DNA of 64,000 bases from Ascidia mentula (taxonomy: Eukaryota; Chordata; Ascidiacea; Phlebobranchia; Ascidiidae), in contig OX387202.1 of assembly GCA_947561715.1 (NCBI GenBank), forward strand, positions 19,605,001 to 19,669,000, given 5' to 3'. The notes below the pieces were generated by a model. That model ran no database searches, was not told where the DNA came from, and saw nothing but the letters and a program-made list of their open reading frames with translations. Shown here one piece after another: positions 9,859 through 22,866 of the stretch; positions within the stretch are counted from its first letter, which is position 1; each line of letters begins with the position of its first letter. Position numbers and translations under genes: made by a program.

Positions 9859-12527
9859 TTATACTTCGACCATTTTTCCTCCTGAAGCTATTTGCCTTTT
9901 CTTCTTCTTTTCCATTTTTAATAAACCAGGCAATAAGGCATCCAGGTCTTGTAGGGTTATCTCATTGCTTTGTTGTTGAGAAATTCCAAACATCATTTTC
10001 TGGGTACTTAAGAAGAAAGTCTCGAACTTTATGTGGGGAAATTTCCTGACCAGATTCTGGACCTCATTCTGGTCAGCCTGAATAAAATGTTGATTGTTAC
10101 ATAATACAACAACTTACACAGACATCTCTAAACACACAGATTTGATGTAAAATTAATCGAAAAAACTGTTGATTGAGACTATAGGATAACTCTTTGCACA
10201 CCAATTGCAATTGATGACACAGCTTTTATGAGTTTTGCTTTTGGCTAACGCTTTGTATGGAATGTGTCGCAACAAGGGACATAGGCACCTGACTTGATAA
10301 CTCCAATGGTTTTATCAGTGTCCATGTCATTTTATTTGTGGAGTTTGTTTTTTGGTTATGCGCATAGTTGATATTTTGCACAAAACACAAACCTTTTTGC
10401 ATTTCATAAAGCGCAATTCTTCAAGTTTTGGCAAACTCTCACACATAAGCTGCAACCCAACATGTGAGACATTCGTGTGTCCGATATCTGCTCCCTCCAG
10501 CAGCGGACAATTTTTTACCAATGCTGGGATGCCTTGAACACATACACAATTCATTTAAAACCAGCAAATAAAAATTAACCCACAAACATGGTTTCTACTT
10601 TTGTCTGTGATGGAAGTTCCGTTAAAGTGAACTTCTGTCAATTCATGGAGGTTGCCTGCGATTTCTACTAGACATCTACAAAAACATAAACACTTTACCA
10701 ACTACAACATAATCGCAGAGCTAATCACAGGTCGGTATAGTTACAGGATAAAATATTTTGCGACACACATAGAAATCTTACTCATCGTTGAATTCTTCCT
10801 GCATTCCGATATTCAAATAATTTAATTTCTTCAAGTTGGAAATCAACTTTAAGTCTCTACTTTGAATATTTTTCACCCTCCCAAAATAGAGCCTCCTTAA
10901 TTTTTTTAATGTAATCAGTAATTTAATTCCATCCCCTGTCACAGATGTAAACCCAACAAACACAGCTTCAACAGTGGAATTTTTTTTATCTTCTTCGGCG
11001 AGGACTTTAACAAACTCATCTGTGATCTATAAAAATACCAAAGATTTAAGGAATGTGAACGTCAATATGATGAAATGTTACCTGGGCATTATTGGACAGT
11101 TTGATGTGTTTTAGTTTTTTGCAATTTTTAACAACAGCAATTGCACCTTTGTCTGTGACTTTTGTGTTGTTTAACGCGGCATATTCAAGGTGCTGTAGAT
11201 GTTTTGCAAACTAAAAACATTTTTCCACATTTAATATAGATTAATTTGTAAAATAAAATACCTAACCAGTGACAGTTATTATTATTACACAATAATTGTT
11301 AATTAATAAAAGTCTACTTTAGATAAATATCACGAAAAAACTTACCGCAAACATAGAAATGTCTGAAATACTAACAGAATTAAAGTGTAAATGTGACAAA
11401 TATGGACAGTTCTCACATATTTTTTCAATCAACACATCAGTAATTTTATTGTCAGTGCAGCTGCAAAACATAATAGTTGTTATCTGCTCATGGAAATACT
11501 TGGATCAGATCAGGCAAATTTTTGGGACAGGGTGCAAATTTGCAGTTTCATTCAATCAAAGGTTAAGAAAACCATAAAACTCTTTACCCATTCAAAGCAA
11601 TTTCAGTCAGGTTGGGGCAGAGAGATGAAAACCTAATCAATCCTTCTGGTGTAACTTTAACACAGCTTTGCAATTCTGCTGATGTCACGTTCTTGCTGTA
11701 AGTTGCAGAGCGACATAAAACCTCATCGGTCATCTTTAAACCAAAAGAGATAAAATCCATACTTGTGTCAATATAAAAGAACATATTAAAGTGGCGTGAC
11801 ATAAAAATATGCCCCTGGACGCCATAATCAGCAGAGATGAAATATTTCTACCTGAATAGTACTATGCATTTCTTTGTAATAAAACTAAAGCATAATCACT
11901 ATTAGCATTGCAATGATGAATTTATGCCAATTAGGGGGTTATGCAAATTAAGGGATATCAGAAATGTAAACAATCTCTTACATGTTTTCTTCCTGCAAAA
12001 TCCAACTTGCTCCAAAAATATCCGTCGAAACAAACTTCATGCCATAGTTTACAAACAAAACACAGATCCAGCAAGCGGTCATCCAACGTCAAATAGGAAA
12101 ATATCTGAAAGTTTTTTTGTTGAACAAACTTTCCCTTAGGAGTAACTACCAATAACTCATGGGCAATGATATTTTCTACTGCGCGAGTACAAAGCAATGC
12201 AGAAAACAGCCATAAACACAGGCACGTTTCTAAATCAAATTAAATTTATTGGGCTACTTTTGCAGCCAGGCATACTACAATCTAAACAGGGCTGCTCTTT
12301 TGCAAGTACGATAATTTATGTCAAAGGAGCAGTTTTGTTCAAAAAGATATATATATATATATTTATTGATTCACTTAAAAAATATATACCTTTATGAGAA
12401 CATTGTATGGAAGGTCATTGATATTGGGAGTCTTATCACCAGAGTTTTTTTCCTCCATGTTGTTAATTCCACCAAGTTGCTGTTGTTGTGAATGATTTTC
12501 TCGTTCTACGTTCAATGTTACTGACAT
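9859..12527 (-). CDS. F-box and leucine-rich-repeat protein (FBXL type)
   Basis: Nine minus-strand exons (12527-12390, 12104-11982, 11733-11588, 11460-11346, 11210-11082, 11026-10782, 10675-10584, 10532-10393, 10077-9859) give 448 residues. An F-box spans about residues 36-80: NINDLPYNVLIKIFSYLTLD followed by CFVCKLWHEVC and FWSKLDF. It is followed by cysteine-containing LRRs (CPNLTEIALNGC, CPYLSHLHFNSVSISD, LEYAALNNTKVTD, CKKLKHIKLSNNAQITD, LRRLYFGRVKNIQSRDLK, CPLLEGADIGHTNVSHVG). The C-terminus is Lys-rich and charged. By family knowledge it should be the substrate receptor of an SCF ubiquitin ligase. No specific FBXL orthologue is assigned. The donor of the seventh exon is the least certain boundary. 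Confidence 0.8.
12344..12361. repeat. Short (AT)n microsatellite
   Basis: A run of about nine TA units lies in intron 1 of the F-box gene. Confidence 0.8.
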
Positions 12528-13206
12528 CTTTAACAGACTTAGTTCCCGGTTGTAATTTACGCGCAGTTTGACACTACAAACTTTAAAAGCGATTAAAATT
12601 TTTAGTATTTAGCCGCAAATATACAATACAAGTAGTATTACTATTTTATTTGTTACTGTTAAGGCCTCAATAAAATTTTAAATATATTTTGCGAAACATG
12701 TTTGTGGTACAAGGGGGAGAAAAATAAGTTTTGTATTGGGGAAATTACCGTAATGTTTCAAGCTTCCCTCTAACTGTGGTAATAACTGTGGTGTTTGAAT
12801 TTGCCCTGATTAAGGTTGATTGTGAAAGCTTTTACTAACGCCGACCACGTAAATTATTTTTGCCAGAAGAGCTTATGAGTTTACCTTTTTTCTGTCTACG
12901 TTATTAGCAAAAGGTTATGTAACTGCCTTTTGGCGTAGCAGATCACGTTTATCCGTATTACTTGGACTCGTCAAATGTCGGTTTTGCAAGGTATCCGGAT
13001 TTACAGAATCGAAAAATAATAAGACCGATTCTCAACAAATTCTGCTGATCCTTCCAATTAAATTATTTTCTTTCTTTCAAAACCCACATACACCCAAATT
13101 CCAATGAAAACTTTATTAAAACGACCACAGGTTGACAATCTAATGAGAGGTGTATAACTTATTAGCTACCGAGTTCACGGCACACGACACGTAATTTCAT
13201 ATCAAT
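12528..13206. other. Intergenic, F-box promoter and creatine kinase 3' flank
   Basis: No exon recognised. It separates two genes on the same strand. Confidence 0.4.
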
Positions 13207-16200
13207 CTACTTTTGCTGCAGGGCATCAACAGCAGCATCGACGTTCTCGCCTTGCTCCAACTTCTTCTCGCAGTCAATCATGAACTCAACACCATCAATG
13301 ACCATTTGGACAAGTTCCACTTCAGAAAATCCAAGTCGGTCGGCGTTGGATATGTCAAATGTTCCGTCGGTCGAAGCAGTGTCAACCCCACCTGTATATT
13401 GTGACGGAATAATTAAGACCGCAAGGTTATGATTATGCAATACTGCACTATCATTAACTTGTGTAAGAAGTTAACATGGTTCGGAAAAGATAAATTTTAC
13501 CGGTTCCACGTTTTTGCAGACGAAGTTTCTTGAGGATCTCCTCGAATTTAGAGTGTTGTGAAAGTTTTGGAACTTTCAGGTGGACTCCGGCCCTGACTCC
13601 TGTACCCAAGTTGCTGGGGCAAGTCAAAACGTACCCCAAGTGCGGGTTCCACATATACTCGTGACCACAATCCTTCATGTATTTCTCAACCTATTAACAC
13701 AACCGTGACGTCAGATAGGTGTGACGTCACAAGCGCTGACGACACGACTTACAAGTTGGAGTCCGTCGCACCAACGTTTGAAGACGCCATTCATGTTGCC
13801 TCCTTTCTCCATAGAAATCACACGAAGATGGTCTTCTTCATTCACCCACACGAGGAAGTTTTTCTTGTCGTTGTGCCTTAATAAGCGCAGAATCCACGTC
13901 AAAACTTATGTGATGTCACATAGCTTGTTTTTATGACGTCACTCACCAGATGCCACGTGCGTCGGGCCAGTCGCGGGCCATTCCGGACGCAAGAAGAAGA
14001 GGAGAGATTGGTTTGTCGAAGAGGAAATGATCAGCGATGAGTTGCTCCTGTTGTTGGTCTGTCATCCCTTTCAGTGGGTAATACTTTCCCTTCAATTCGC
14101 CGTCCAACTTCGCCAAAGCTAAAACCACACCAACTTACTCAGTAACTGTTACACACAAGATTTACTTTTCTGTTGATTTCAAAACTTTAACCACCGGTGA
14201 ACCCAATATTTTATGAATTTTACCTTCACATGAGATCTGCTCAACCTTTCTGCGCTCGGCTCTGCTGCAGTGTGGTGGAAGACAGAAACCTCGGATGCTT
14301 CGACCAGTTCGCACACGTGACGACAAAACGTATTTCGGGTCCATATTTTCACCTCCCTGTAACGTAACAATACTTTTTCTTGCACGTGATCAGCAGATAG
14401 TTCGACAAACAGAAGTTAGTTGTAATCACCTTGAGATGGGTGGGGTCGATGTCGGTCTTATGCATATCCGTCTTCTTGTACCCATTGTGACGAGCCTCGA
14501 TCACTGGGTCGAACAAATCGGCGAAAACTTCATAAGTTTCTTCGTCACCGGCCACGCATCCGACTGTCATGATGAAAGGATGCCCTGCCAACAACACAGC
14601 AACGTCACAGCAAATTCCTAACACTTTGATGACGTTTATTTATAGAGGACAAGTACTGCTTCACTTACACAGAGCTTTTTTAAGTGTCGAGTTATTTTTT
14701 AAAGGGCAGGTCGAAGAACCCATGCAGGGAAATTGCTGAATTTTTGCTCTGCTTTGAGTGTCAACGCCTAAACTACGACTTCGGCGCAAACTTTTTCGTG
14801 ACTGCTTCGAATTGTGATTAGCTGTCGTCGTTTTGTTTTGTTTTTTGTTGTGTGCAGGAGTCCTGGGAGCATCGGCCGCATCTGTCTGCGGAACTTTACT
14901 CGCCGTATTCTGGCCGATGTCTCCAACATGCTCGGGTCTCTGTCGTCTTGGCTGGCTTGGCATTCTGTTAACTACGCTAAACGAGTTGCTAACTTTCACT
15001 TGTTCGTCCATGTTTACTTCCGAGAAAGACCGGAAGTCAGAGGCGGATGAACGGAAGTTAAATTCATTAGAAGAGAAGTCCATTGCACCTCCCTTGCTGT
15101 TGAAATACATATCCTATCTTGTATGATCGCAAGACACCCGATGCAGACTACAGCATGCTGCTACTGCCAGCTGGCAAGACTGACCACCACCAGTACGAGC
15201 TTCGATGAACGCTCTTGAATTTTAATCTTCTAAACCTTAATCTCCGGGCCGCTTCTGGGATGAAAATCTTCTCATTTCTTTTAATCGCAATGGCTGAACA
15301 ACGTAGCAGCTCCACAATGCGCTCCTTTCGATCGATTTAAACTAAATCACCAGCTTAAGCAGATAAGCCTACGTCACGAAATGCCTCTCTATCAATTGGA
15401 CTTGATGTCCGAATGTTTTATGACGTTCGCTAAATTATTACTTTTAAATTTTGTTCCATAAACCTTGGTAGGTTTCAGATAACACAATCCTAGTCAATAT
15501 TTAAAAAAAATCACAATTGTATTTTACCTGGGTTGTCGACCCCTGTCTGTATAGCGCCATCTAGCGTGAAGCCATTGGGAGTTGTTTTGTTTCGAATTGA
15601 GTCGTAAACATCTTTCGTGAGTGCATGGGCCATGTGGTTATTGTGGGTGCTAAGATCTGGGTACTCTTCTTCGCAACTGAACTTTGCCTTGTTCGTATTC
15701 ATATTTCTTCGCTTTTTTTCTCGTGGTGTTATTAAAACAAAATTTGCTTAACCTGACAACTGGGCCTAGCTTTTCTGTTCGATAGAAATGTTAGTTCAAC
15801 AAACTTTACCTTAAACATAATAAATCACACACACAAGTTCATGTGTGGGAGGTTAAACGCTTTAAAGGAAGCAACTATTTGTTTGTAATGAAGAAACCAA
15901 ATTCCACAATAGAATGATAAAAACCCATTTGACCTCAACGCGTATTGATCGACCGTACCTGGTGTACAACTGGGAACAGAAGGTCAATATCGATCCGTTT
16001 AATCAATACTATGCAATCACGTAACAATCGAAAATGACCTTGGTGGATGACCGCGTGGCTTTTTGCTGAAGGTGATTATTGACATATGGCATGCCACTGT
16101 GCTAATTGAGACTAACATGTCTATTTGGAACGTCAATCTCTGCAGACAGCTGGCGGATTATGTGCCAAATTTACCACAAAACTAATGACATGCTGCCTAG

Positions 16201-16840
16201 CGAGAGAGAGCTTCCACGTTTTCAAACACCTTTTACAAGGTCACGATAAAGTTTACCATTGGCAAACCTCGCGATGGTATTTCAAACAAACCATGTAACC
16301 AAAGATAACGAAACAGACATTATGTCTGAGTCGCTTGTAGCCAACCAAAAGAAACATGAATCTAAAGTTAACTTCGAAAAACCCTGGAATTCACCAACAC
16401 TTAATGTACGACATTCACAAATCATTGAGTAGGTCATTCTAAGCCAAAGCATTTAGCATATTCGCTTTCAGATAAGATAACTTAGAGGAGAAACAGATAA
16501 AGTGACAACATACACTCCCACTTAACCACTGCAACACCAAGGCTTCTTCATATACGATGCCAGTACCGGTATATATCCACGCACAGACAATACCTCAAGC
16601 AGAGTTTAAACAATTAAGCAACTTCATTTGACCCTTAATGCAAAAGACATGCAAAATTTCACCTGGATTGTCCACGCCCGTCTGGATAGCATTATCAATA
16701 GTAAAGCCGCTAGGGGTCTGGACTGCTCGCATTTTCTTGTAGATTTCCTTGGTAAGACAATGCGACATGTGGTTATTGTGCTTCTCAAGATCTGGATACT
16801 CTTCCTCAGCAGTATAGCGGGCAGTATTATGGTTGGGCAT
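13207..16840 (-). CDS. Creatine kinase, cytosolic type (distal first exon form)
   Basis: Minus-strand exons 16840-16663, 14584-14430, 14356-14224, 14118-13947, 13876-13753, 13690-13501 and 13391-13207 give 378 residues, against about 381 in vertebrate cytosolic forms. The enzyme moves phosphate between ATP and creatine. Marks seen: [14 protein letters not shown] near the start, [35 protein letters not shown], the active-site cysteine in [19 protein letters not shown], and the C-terminal helix [16 protein letters not shown]. No mitochondrial presequence is seen on this form. Exon 1 has a near-identical alternative at 15702-15528 that splices into the same acceptor in the same phase. A TATA box lies 104-111 bp upstream of this ATG. 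Family assignment is firm; which phosphagen is used is inferred from similarity. Confidence 0.9.
14686..15110 (-). other. Possible third alternative first exon or intronic ORF of the creatine kinase gene
   Basis: An ATG-initiated frame of 149 codons lies in the intron between the proximal first exon and the kinase body. It is Ser- and Arg-rich ([14 protein letters not shown]) and contains an acidic N-terminal part. A consensus donor GCTCTGT|GTAAGT near its end (exon end about 14686) leaves one extra base, the same phase as both known first exons, so it could splice into exon 2. The product would lack the N-terminal kinase segment. No family is recognised; it may be chance. Confidence 0.25.
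15528..15702 (-). CDS. Creatine kinase alternative first coding exon (proximal)
   Basis: ATG at 15702; 58 codons plus one base, then donor CCAG|GTAAAA. It encodes an N-terminus ([34 protein letters not shown]) closely parallel to the distal exon at 16840-16663. Both leave one base and fit the shared acceptor at 14585, so the two are mutually exclusive N-termini, presumably under separate promoters. Confidence 0.85.
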
Positions 16841-16943
16841 CTTGCTTCGTCTCAACAAGTTCAATAGCGATCGAAGAATAGTGCAGTGATCTCCTTTCGG
16901 CGACTGATGTCAGTAAGAATGGTGAGCTGTTCGCAGACCCCCG

Positions 16944-16951
16944 TATTTATA
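16944..16951 (-). promoter_or_regulatory. TATA box of the distal creatine kinase promoter
   Basis: TATAAATA on the minus strand in a GC-rich setting (gggcgTATAAATAcgggg), 104-111 bp before the distal ATG. This predicts a start site near 16915-16920 and a short 5' UTR. Confidence 0.7.
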
Positions 16952-18426
16952 CGCCCGCTATCGAGCAAAAGCTGTCGTCACCCTGACTAGAATTGATCCA
17001 CGAGAACAGCGTGATTAAAGGTTGAAACCGACTCAGCACAAGTGTGATTTGCTTCGCATAACTCATTAGGAGCAACATTTGCGGTCGATTCAAGGGCGCA
17101 ACAAACCTTGCGAGAAAAGCAATCACACCTTTATTCAAACTAACAGACTTGTTCCACTAATTTAACCAAGACTACAATTACCTAGACTTCTACCTCAACT
17201 ACATACGACACACACAAGCACCCCAAACTACAAGAAACTGCAATTCCAAGAAAATCTTTTAACCATATTGAAAAACTTGTTTTCCTTTTTAATAATGATA
17301 TTGTGACGTTTCACAACATGTGTGTGGTGTCACAGAGAAGTTCAACAAAGATGACAAGTGCACGAATGCAAGATTTTTTCCCCCATAATCAGGGAAATAT
17401 ATTTTGGTTTATTATTTAGCTTGCTTAACAGTGTATTAAGTCATTCATTATGCGTTGTGCGACAGTCACGTATCGCATTTGGTAAATCATTTTTTAAAGG
17501 CGAGACACAAGACAAGGGCAAAGGCAAACATTGCCTGTTGTATCGTCAAGGTGACCTTCAGTCGGGTCCCTTTTTGGTTAGCTACTTGTGCTAAGTCTGA
17601 GAATACTTAATGCTCTCTTTTAGCTGCCGCTTTCCTTGACTGCCATTCAAACACACTAAACTCGAGTGTAATTTAAAACGAGAACTAGCAGAGGCACACA
17701 TAGCGAAACAAACTTAACAATAGAATTTCCAACAATACCTCAGCGCAATAAAGAACCCAGGCTCGACGGGTGACCTTCTGGCGTAAGCGTATTTTAATGA
17801 TTTCCTTTTAAAAAACACGACACTAGTGGCATTAAAAGGTACGTAGTTTTTTTATTTCGATAAAATGCAAGAAAAAGTAGTTCAAAGATTAGGGTTTAAT
17901 TTTGGTTAAAAAACATTTGATTAGCGGAAATGATAGCAAACTTGGCTAACTGCGCATGCGCAGGAGATACAACATGTTTGGTGTCCTTGAAACAGAATTT
18001 ATTCCCAACCCACACATTTAGACCAACGCAGAGAACGTGTTGTAAAATTTTAACTCAACTCCCCGTGTACAACCATTGTTAACTTCGGAGCGCCGTCTAG
18101 CGGCAATAGAAATTTGCAACAAATAGTTACGGGGTAAAAGTTTATTGAGACGTCAAATACACTTCTGCGTTTAAACACAAAATCCAAAATTTATAGTTCA
18201 TCATAGAAATTGGAAAACACGGGTTGCAATTATTGTGTGGTCATAATCGCAATGCAATCATCACAATGCAAAAGTTACACGATAAAAGAACAAGGTCTTG
18301 TGACGTAAGTGCCCAAGGTGGATGTCGGCCAATTCGAAAAACTTTCCCATTAGAAAAAGGGCGATTGTTCGGTCACAAAATCACAAAGTTCAGTCAAAAT
18401 ATGACGAAGGAACAAACAAAAACACG
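16952..18426. other. Intergenic, creatine kinase upstream region
   Basis: No exon recognised. It likely contains control elements for the distal creatine kinase promoter and the 3' flank of the AMPK gamma gene. A CTCF-like site lies at 18090-18105. Confidence 0.4.
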
Positions 18427-21400
18427 TCAGACGTCATCATAGTGACGTAACACCATAAAACTGAGGAGATCGGAAAGTGACACGATTCCAATCACCTGAT
18501 CGTCGCTATTGACAACCACCAATCGATGAACCTGAACAGAAACAAAATCAAGGCGTTGCCTGAAAAACTTCTTGTACTGGGTCAGCATTTGTTCTCGCAT
18601 CTGGGGAGACCCCGAAAACCCATGCAATGAAATACAATCAAACGTTTTAATACCAGTTGCACACACATATATGTACAAGTTTAATCGACATTACAATGTA
18701 TTTAATAAAACAGAAATGTTCAAAACCCTACCTCAGCTTCGACGACCCTCTTAACGATTGCATTCATTGTCTCACATAAATAACAACGAAGAACACCGCC
18801 ATCTGGCGATCTTAGTGGTCGGTGAGCAAGAGCTTGTTTAACGGTGATGTCAAGGTTGTTGTATGATCTCTGTACTGCGAGATTCTGAGTAAATAACCGG
18901 GGTTAGTTTTGTTGCAAATTTATGTCATAACATTGTCAGATGTACTTACTATGACATCAAACTTGGCATAGATGTCAACTACTTTCCCTTTAAACAAACA
19001 AAAAATAGTTTAAAAACCAGAGCAAGGTCAACTGTTTATGCATGCTTGCAGCTACTTTCAATCAGAAAAAATTGTTGTAACATTCATGCAATGACACAGC
19101 ATTATGAACTTCTCAAACATATTTCTCAACAACAAACAGTTATAATTCATTGTACTTGTACATTTAACAACCCTTGGTATACAGATTTCTAACAGAATAT
19201 TTTGACAAAATTTAATGAGCGGAATCAGATTTTCACAAGTGATTTTGGAGATCAAGAACAATTTACCAGTTGAGTTGACGACGGGAAGGGCTGACACTCG
19301 GTGGTGCACAAACAGTCTGAGTGCTTCAATAATGGGAGTGTCTTCAGTGACCGTGCAAATGTTGGAATAGGTCCCGATTCTGAGTTCAGACAACGTCTTT
19401 TCCATAAATGCAGGTTTAGGGAGTTCTTTAAGCTGGAAATCGAAACACTCAAAATGTGAATAAAACTGTTCCTTTGTCTAATAGAAAATATTTCATAAAC
19501 AGAATTATCCAAATTATCAAAAAAGCTTAAAAGTTGTTTTAAATCTTCAGTTTTAAGTTAATAATTAGAACAAACAGGCAAAAATCAACGAAACTTGGAA
19601 ACTCACGAACAAATAAAGGAATTTGAGGATTCTCTTGTGGGTGAGAATGTATAGGGGATTCCCCGCAGTATGTTCCATGATGGGCAGACGATGGATTTTG
19701 TTTTTTATCAGTTGACGTAGTCCGTCGTATAAACTACAAAGTACAAGCAGTGCATGGTCACCAACATCTACCAAACCTAATGTTTAAACAACTTCAAACT
19801 ACAAGTTGCATTTGGAGATTATATTCTCACAGTTTGATGTTTTAAGTAAAATCATAATTATTCTAAGCCAAAAGTAAGAGTGCCATTGTTTTGCACAAAT
19901 TATGATTTCTTTGCCCAAGTACAGAAATTTTAATCCCAAGATTTTTTGTAAAAATTATGATTAAAGAACCAATTTTACAACATTTAATTATTTTTGGCAG
20001 TGGTAGGGTAACGTCCAAACTTTTATTTCAGCATTCCAACACACAAACCTTGCGTCAGGGTCAATTGAGATAAGTTTGGTGCTGTGTGGCCCATTTCTCC
20101 ATGTCTCTATCAGATGCTCTTCCAACTCAAGCATTTTTACAGTAGGTGATTTGTAGTAAGTGTGTAAGATGTTAATGAAATCAGTAATTGTCAACATCCC
20201 GATAAACTCTTGGCTCTCGCTGTTCCACAAGGGGGCAGAGCGGAGTCCTTCAAACAGAAAAAACTCCAAAGTAAATATTAAAAACAGGAAAAAGTGTTCA
20301 CATACATAAGTTGCAGAATACACCAGGCAGACAACATCTTGTAGGTTTGGGTTTCTACTAACAAGTTTAAAAATATAATTTGTTATGCAGCCTAAAGTTA
20401 CCATTGGCAACCAGAGCATAGAAAGCTTTTTTGACGGGAAGTTTGATGTCAAACACAACAAGTTTGGAGCTGGTTGGGATCAGATCGTAACAATGATGTT
20501 CTTTCATGAAAAGTCCATAAACTCTCGATCCGTCGTCGTCAGTTTCTGTAAAACAAACAATAATTTTGTATTATATTATTGAGTACTAGTGCTATATTTT
20601 TGACAGACTGGCCACTTAAAAAGTGCACCAGTAACCGAAGAAGTAACAAAACAGAGAAAGATATTAAAAAAATATTGGGTCATCCAAATAAATAAGTTTT
20701 GAATATTATGCCTGGTAATGTCAGTGACAAATTTGTTTACAGAGACTGATATGTTGACGAATGTTGTGGGTGCCATGCAAGTACTTATCACATGTAAGAA
20801 TGGGGATTAACAATATCAAACACATGCCTTATTCAAAACACATCATCACCATAACAACCAACCTGAGCCATCAAGACTGAGTCGGTCAATCATTAGCTCA
20901 TCTCCATTTGTCGACATGTTCTGAACAAAAACAAACCAAATTATCGTCTTACAAATTTCAAATGTAATCATGCAGCCTGCAGGTATAAAACTGTAGCACT
21001 TTTGCAAACCTGCAACTTTGCATCTTTAACTTTGATTCGGAATCGCTTCATTTTAATTGCAGAAATTTGGATTAGAAAAAAATTAAAACAGATACTATCA
21101 TTCAACATAACCGCTGAATTAATCTGCAAGTTCATCTGCACGTTAGTGTTGACATACTACACGACAGACGTACTTTGCAACACTATGTGGTCATGAATTG
21201 CTAATGATTAGCCCAACACGTAGGACAAAGAGGAAGTTCCAAGCATAAATCATCTCTATCTTAACTTTTTATACCAAACTTTACCCGAATGGTTCTCAAC
21301 AACTCAATTCCTAAATCAACCTCTTTTTATATAAATTATTCATCAAATTCTCAAATAGTTTTTTCCCTTGGGAGTCTCTGTTGGTTAAAATCACATAAAA

Positions 21401-22866
21401 CTGATCTTAATCAGGATATGAATAGAGGATATTTAAAAACTAATTGTTTCCAGTTTCAAATAATTATCGTTTGAATAAATAATATGAGCAAAACAACGAA
21501 CCTCTGTGTAGTAAAAAATACAGATTGCAAATAAATCTTATTGTTTTTTTACACATTCAAACTCAAACAATCCAAAGTGAATTATGAAAAGTAAAAACAT
21601 AAAAATGAGATCAATTTTTTTTACCTCAGATTCTTGTGTCAAATCCAACAGTTCGTCAGATCTCCCGAGACGAGGAACAAATTGGTTTTCCTGTTTCCTA
21701 GCAACCAGCACCGGATCAGTCAAGGAGCGAGATAGTGAAGATTGAGAGGAATGTGAAATATAATTTTCGGACTTAGACGATTCCTCAGAGTTCAGCATTT
21801 CAGATTCTTCTTCAGCTGCAAAAACAAACCTATATTTTATATTTTATCAAACTACTGGTTGACAATTCAGCAAGTTGAGTCAGCCCTTCAAAAGAACTGA
21901 AAGTCAACAATGTCTTGATCCGTAAATTCAGCTTTACACAAAAACTCTTAATACAGTTATCGACTGACAACCAGGTTTGTTCACTGACAATCCAGTAAAA
22001 TTTATATTGCCATTTTCATGTAAAAGTCACTATCTCTCGCAAACAAAAGGCTTTAAAGAATTCTAACAACGACAATACAGACAACACAGTTGAGATATAA
22101 AACTTTTTAGCTACAGAATAAACTGACCTTGAGATGGTAAAGCACCGGGATTAAACTGAAGCGAACTTCTGGGTTTGAATCTAAATAAACAATGTAGAAA
22201 ATTTATAAAATACAAAGAAATAATCAAAATGAGCAAAAAACCTTGGAACTGCAGATTTCTTTAAACTTTCACTGTAATATTCGTAAATTGACGATCTACG
22301 TTGGAAAGTCCGAGCACCAAACACTAAAAAAGGGAATTTTATAAAATTTATCGCTAAATAATTTTAGGGATTATTTTCAAAATTTTTGCTAAATGTAAAA
22401 AGATACGACAAAAACGGTTGACAATACCTTGACTAGTATACGTTGACATTAGAGATGTTTTAGAGAATACAGAGTCATGTGACATGTTACTGCAGGTAGC
22501 GACTTTACTCAACTGACATGCGCCAAACGCACATTCCTCACACATGCACTGGCACAGTTTACGTGGCAATTCATTAAACTGCTCGCTGCTGTCTGTCATC
22601 GGTTGATTTTTGCACTTATCCTGACTTCGACAACACTTAAGCAGTTTGGATAGAACCATCTCCAGTGGAGGATGACTTGACAACTCACCATGATCGACAG
22701 TAAGCAGACTTTACATAGATAGTTAGTGTTGTAATTTGTTGCCCAGCATTTTCACTGGTTGCTAGTAACTGGGATATCATGACAACATACAAGATGTATT
22801 TATAATAACTGAGCAGAAAAATACTCACCAAAAATATGATCTGCTTGCAATGATGTAACAGATTGC
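18427..22866 (-). CDS. PRKAG: AMP-activated protein kinase gamma subunit, long form (5' end uncertain)
   Basis: Minus-strand coding exons: about 22690-22428, 22323-22242, 22180-22128, 21815-21625, 20920-20863, 20545-20402, 20247-20049, 19733-19607, 19432-19267, 18987-18950, 18884-18732 and 18531-18427. From 22323 down all phases agree. The C-terminal part carries the four CBS repeats that bind AMP, ADP and [73 protein letters not shown] and [16 protein letters not shown]. It is the energy-sensing subunit of the AMPK trimer. The N-terminal extension is Ser-rich, as in vertebrate PRKAG2/3 long forms, but its first exon is unusually Cys-rich. A small exon may lie near 22828-22866; the true start was not found. 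An internal ATG at 20916-20918 could start a short form. Confidence 0.87.

Noticed and set aside
13721..13936. Plus-strand frames inside the creatine kinase locus (also 14295-14621, 14814-15126)
   Set aside because: Antisense to verified creatine kinase exons or to the intronic minus-strand frame; no independent support.
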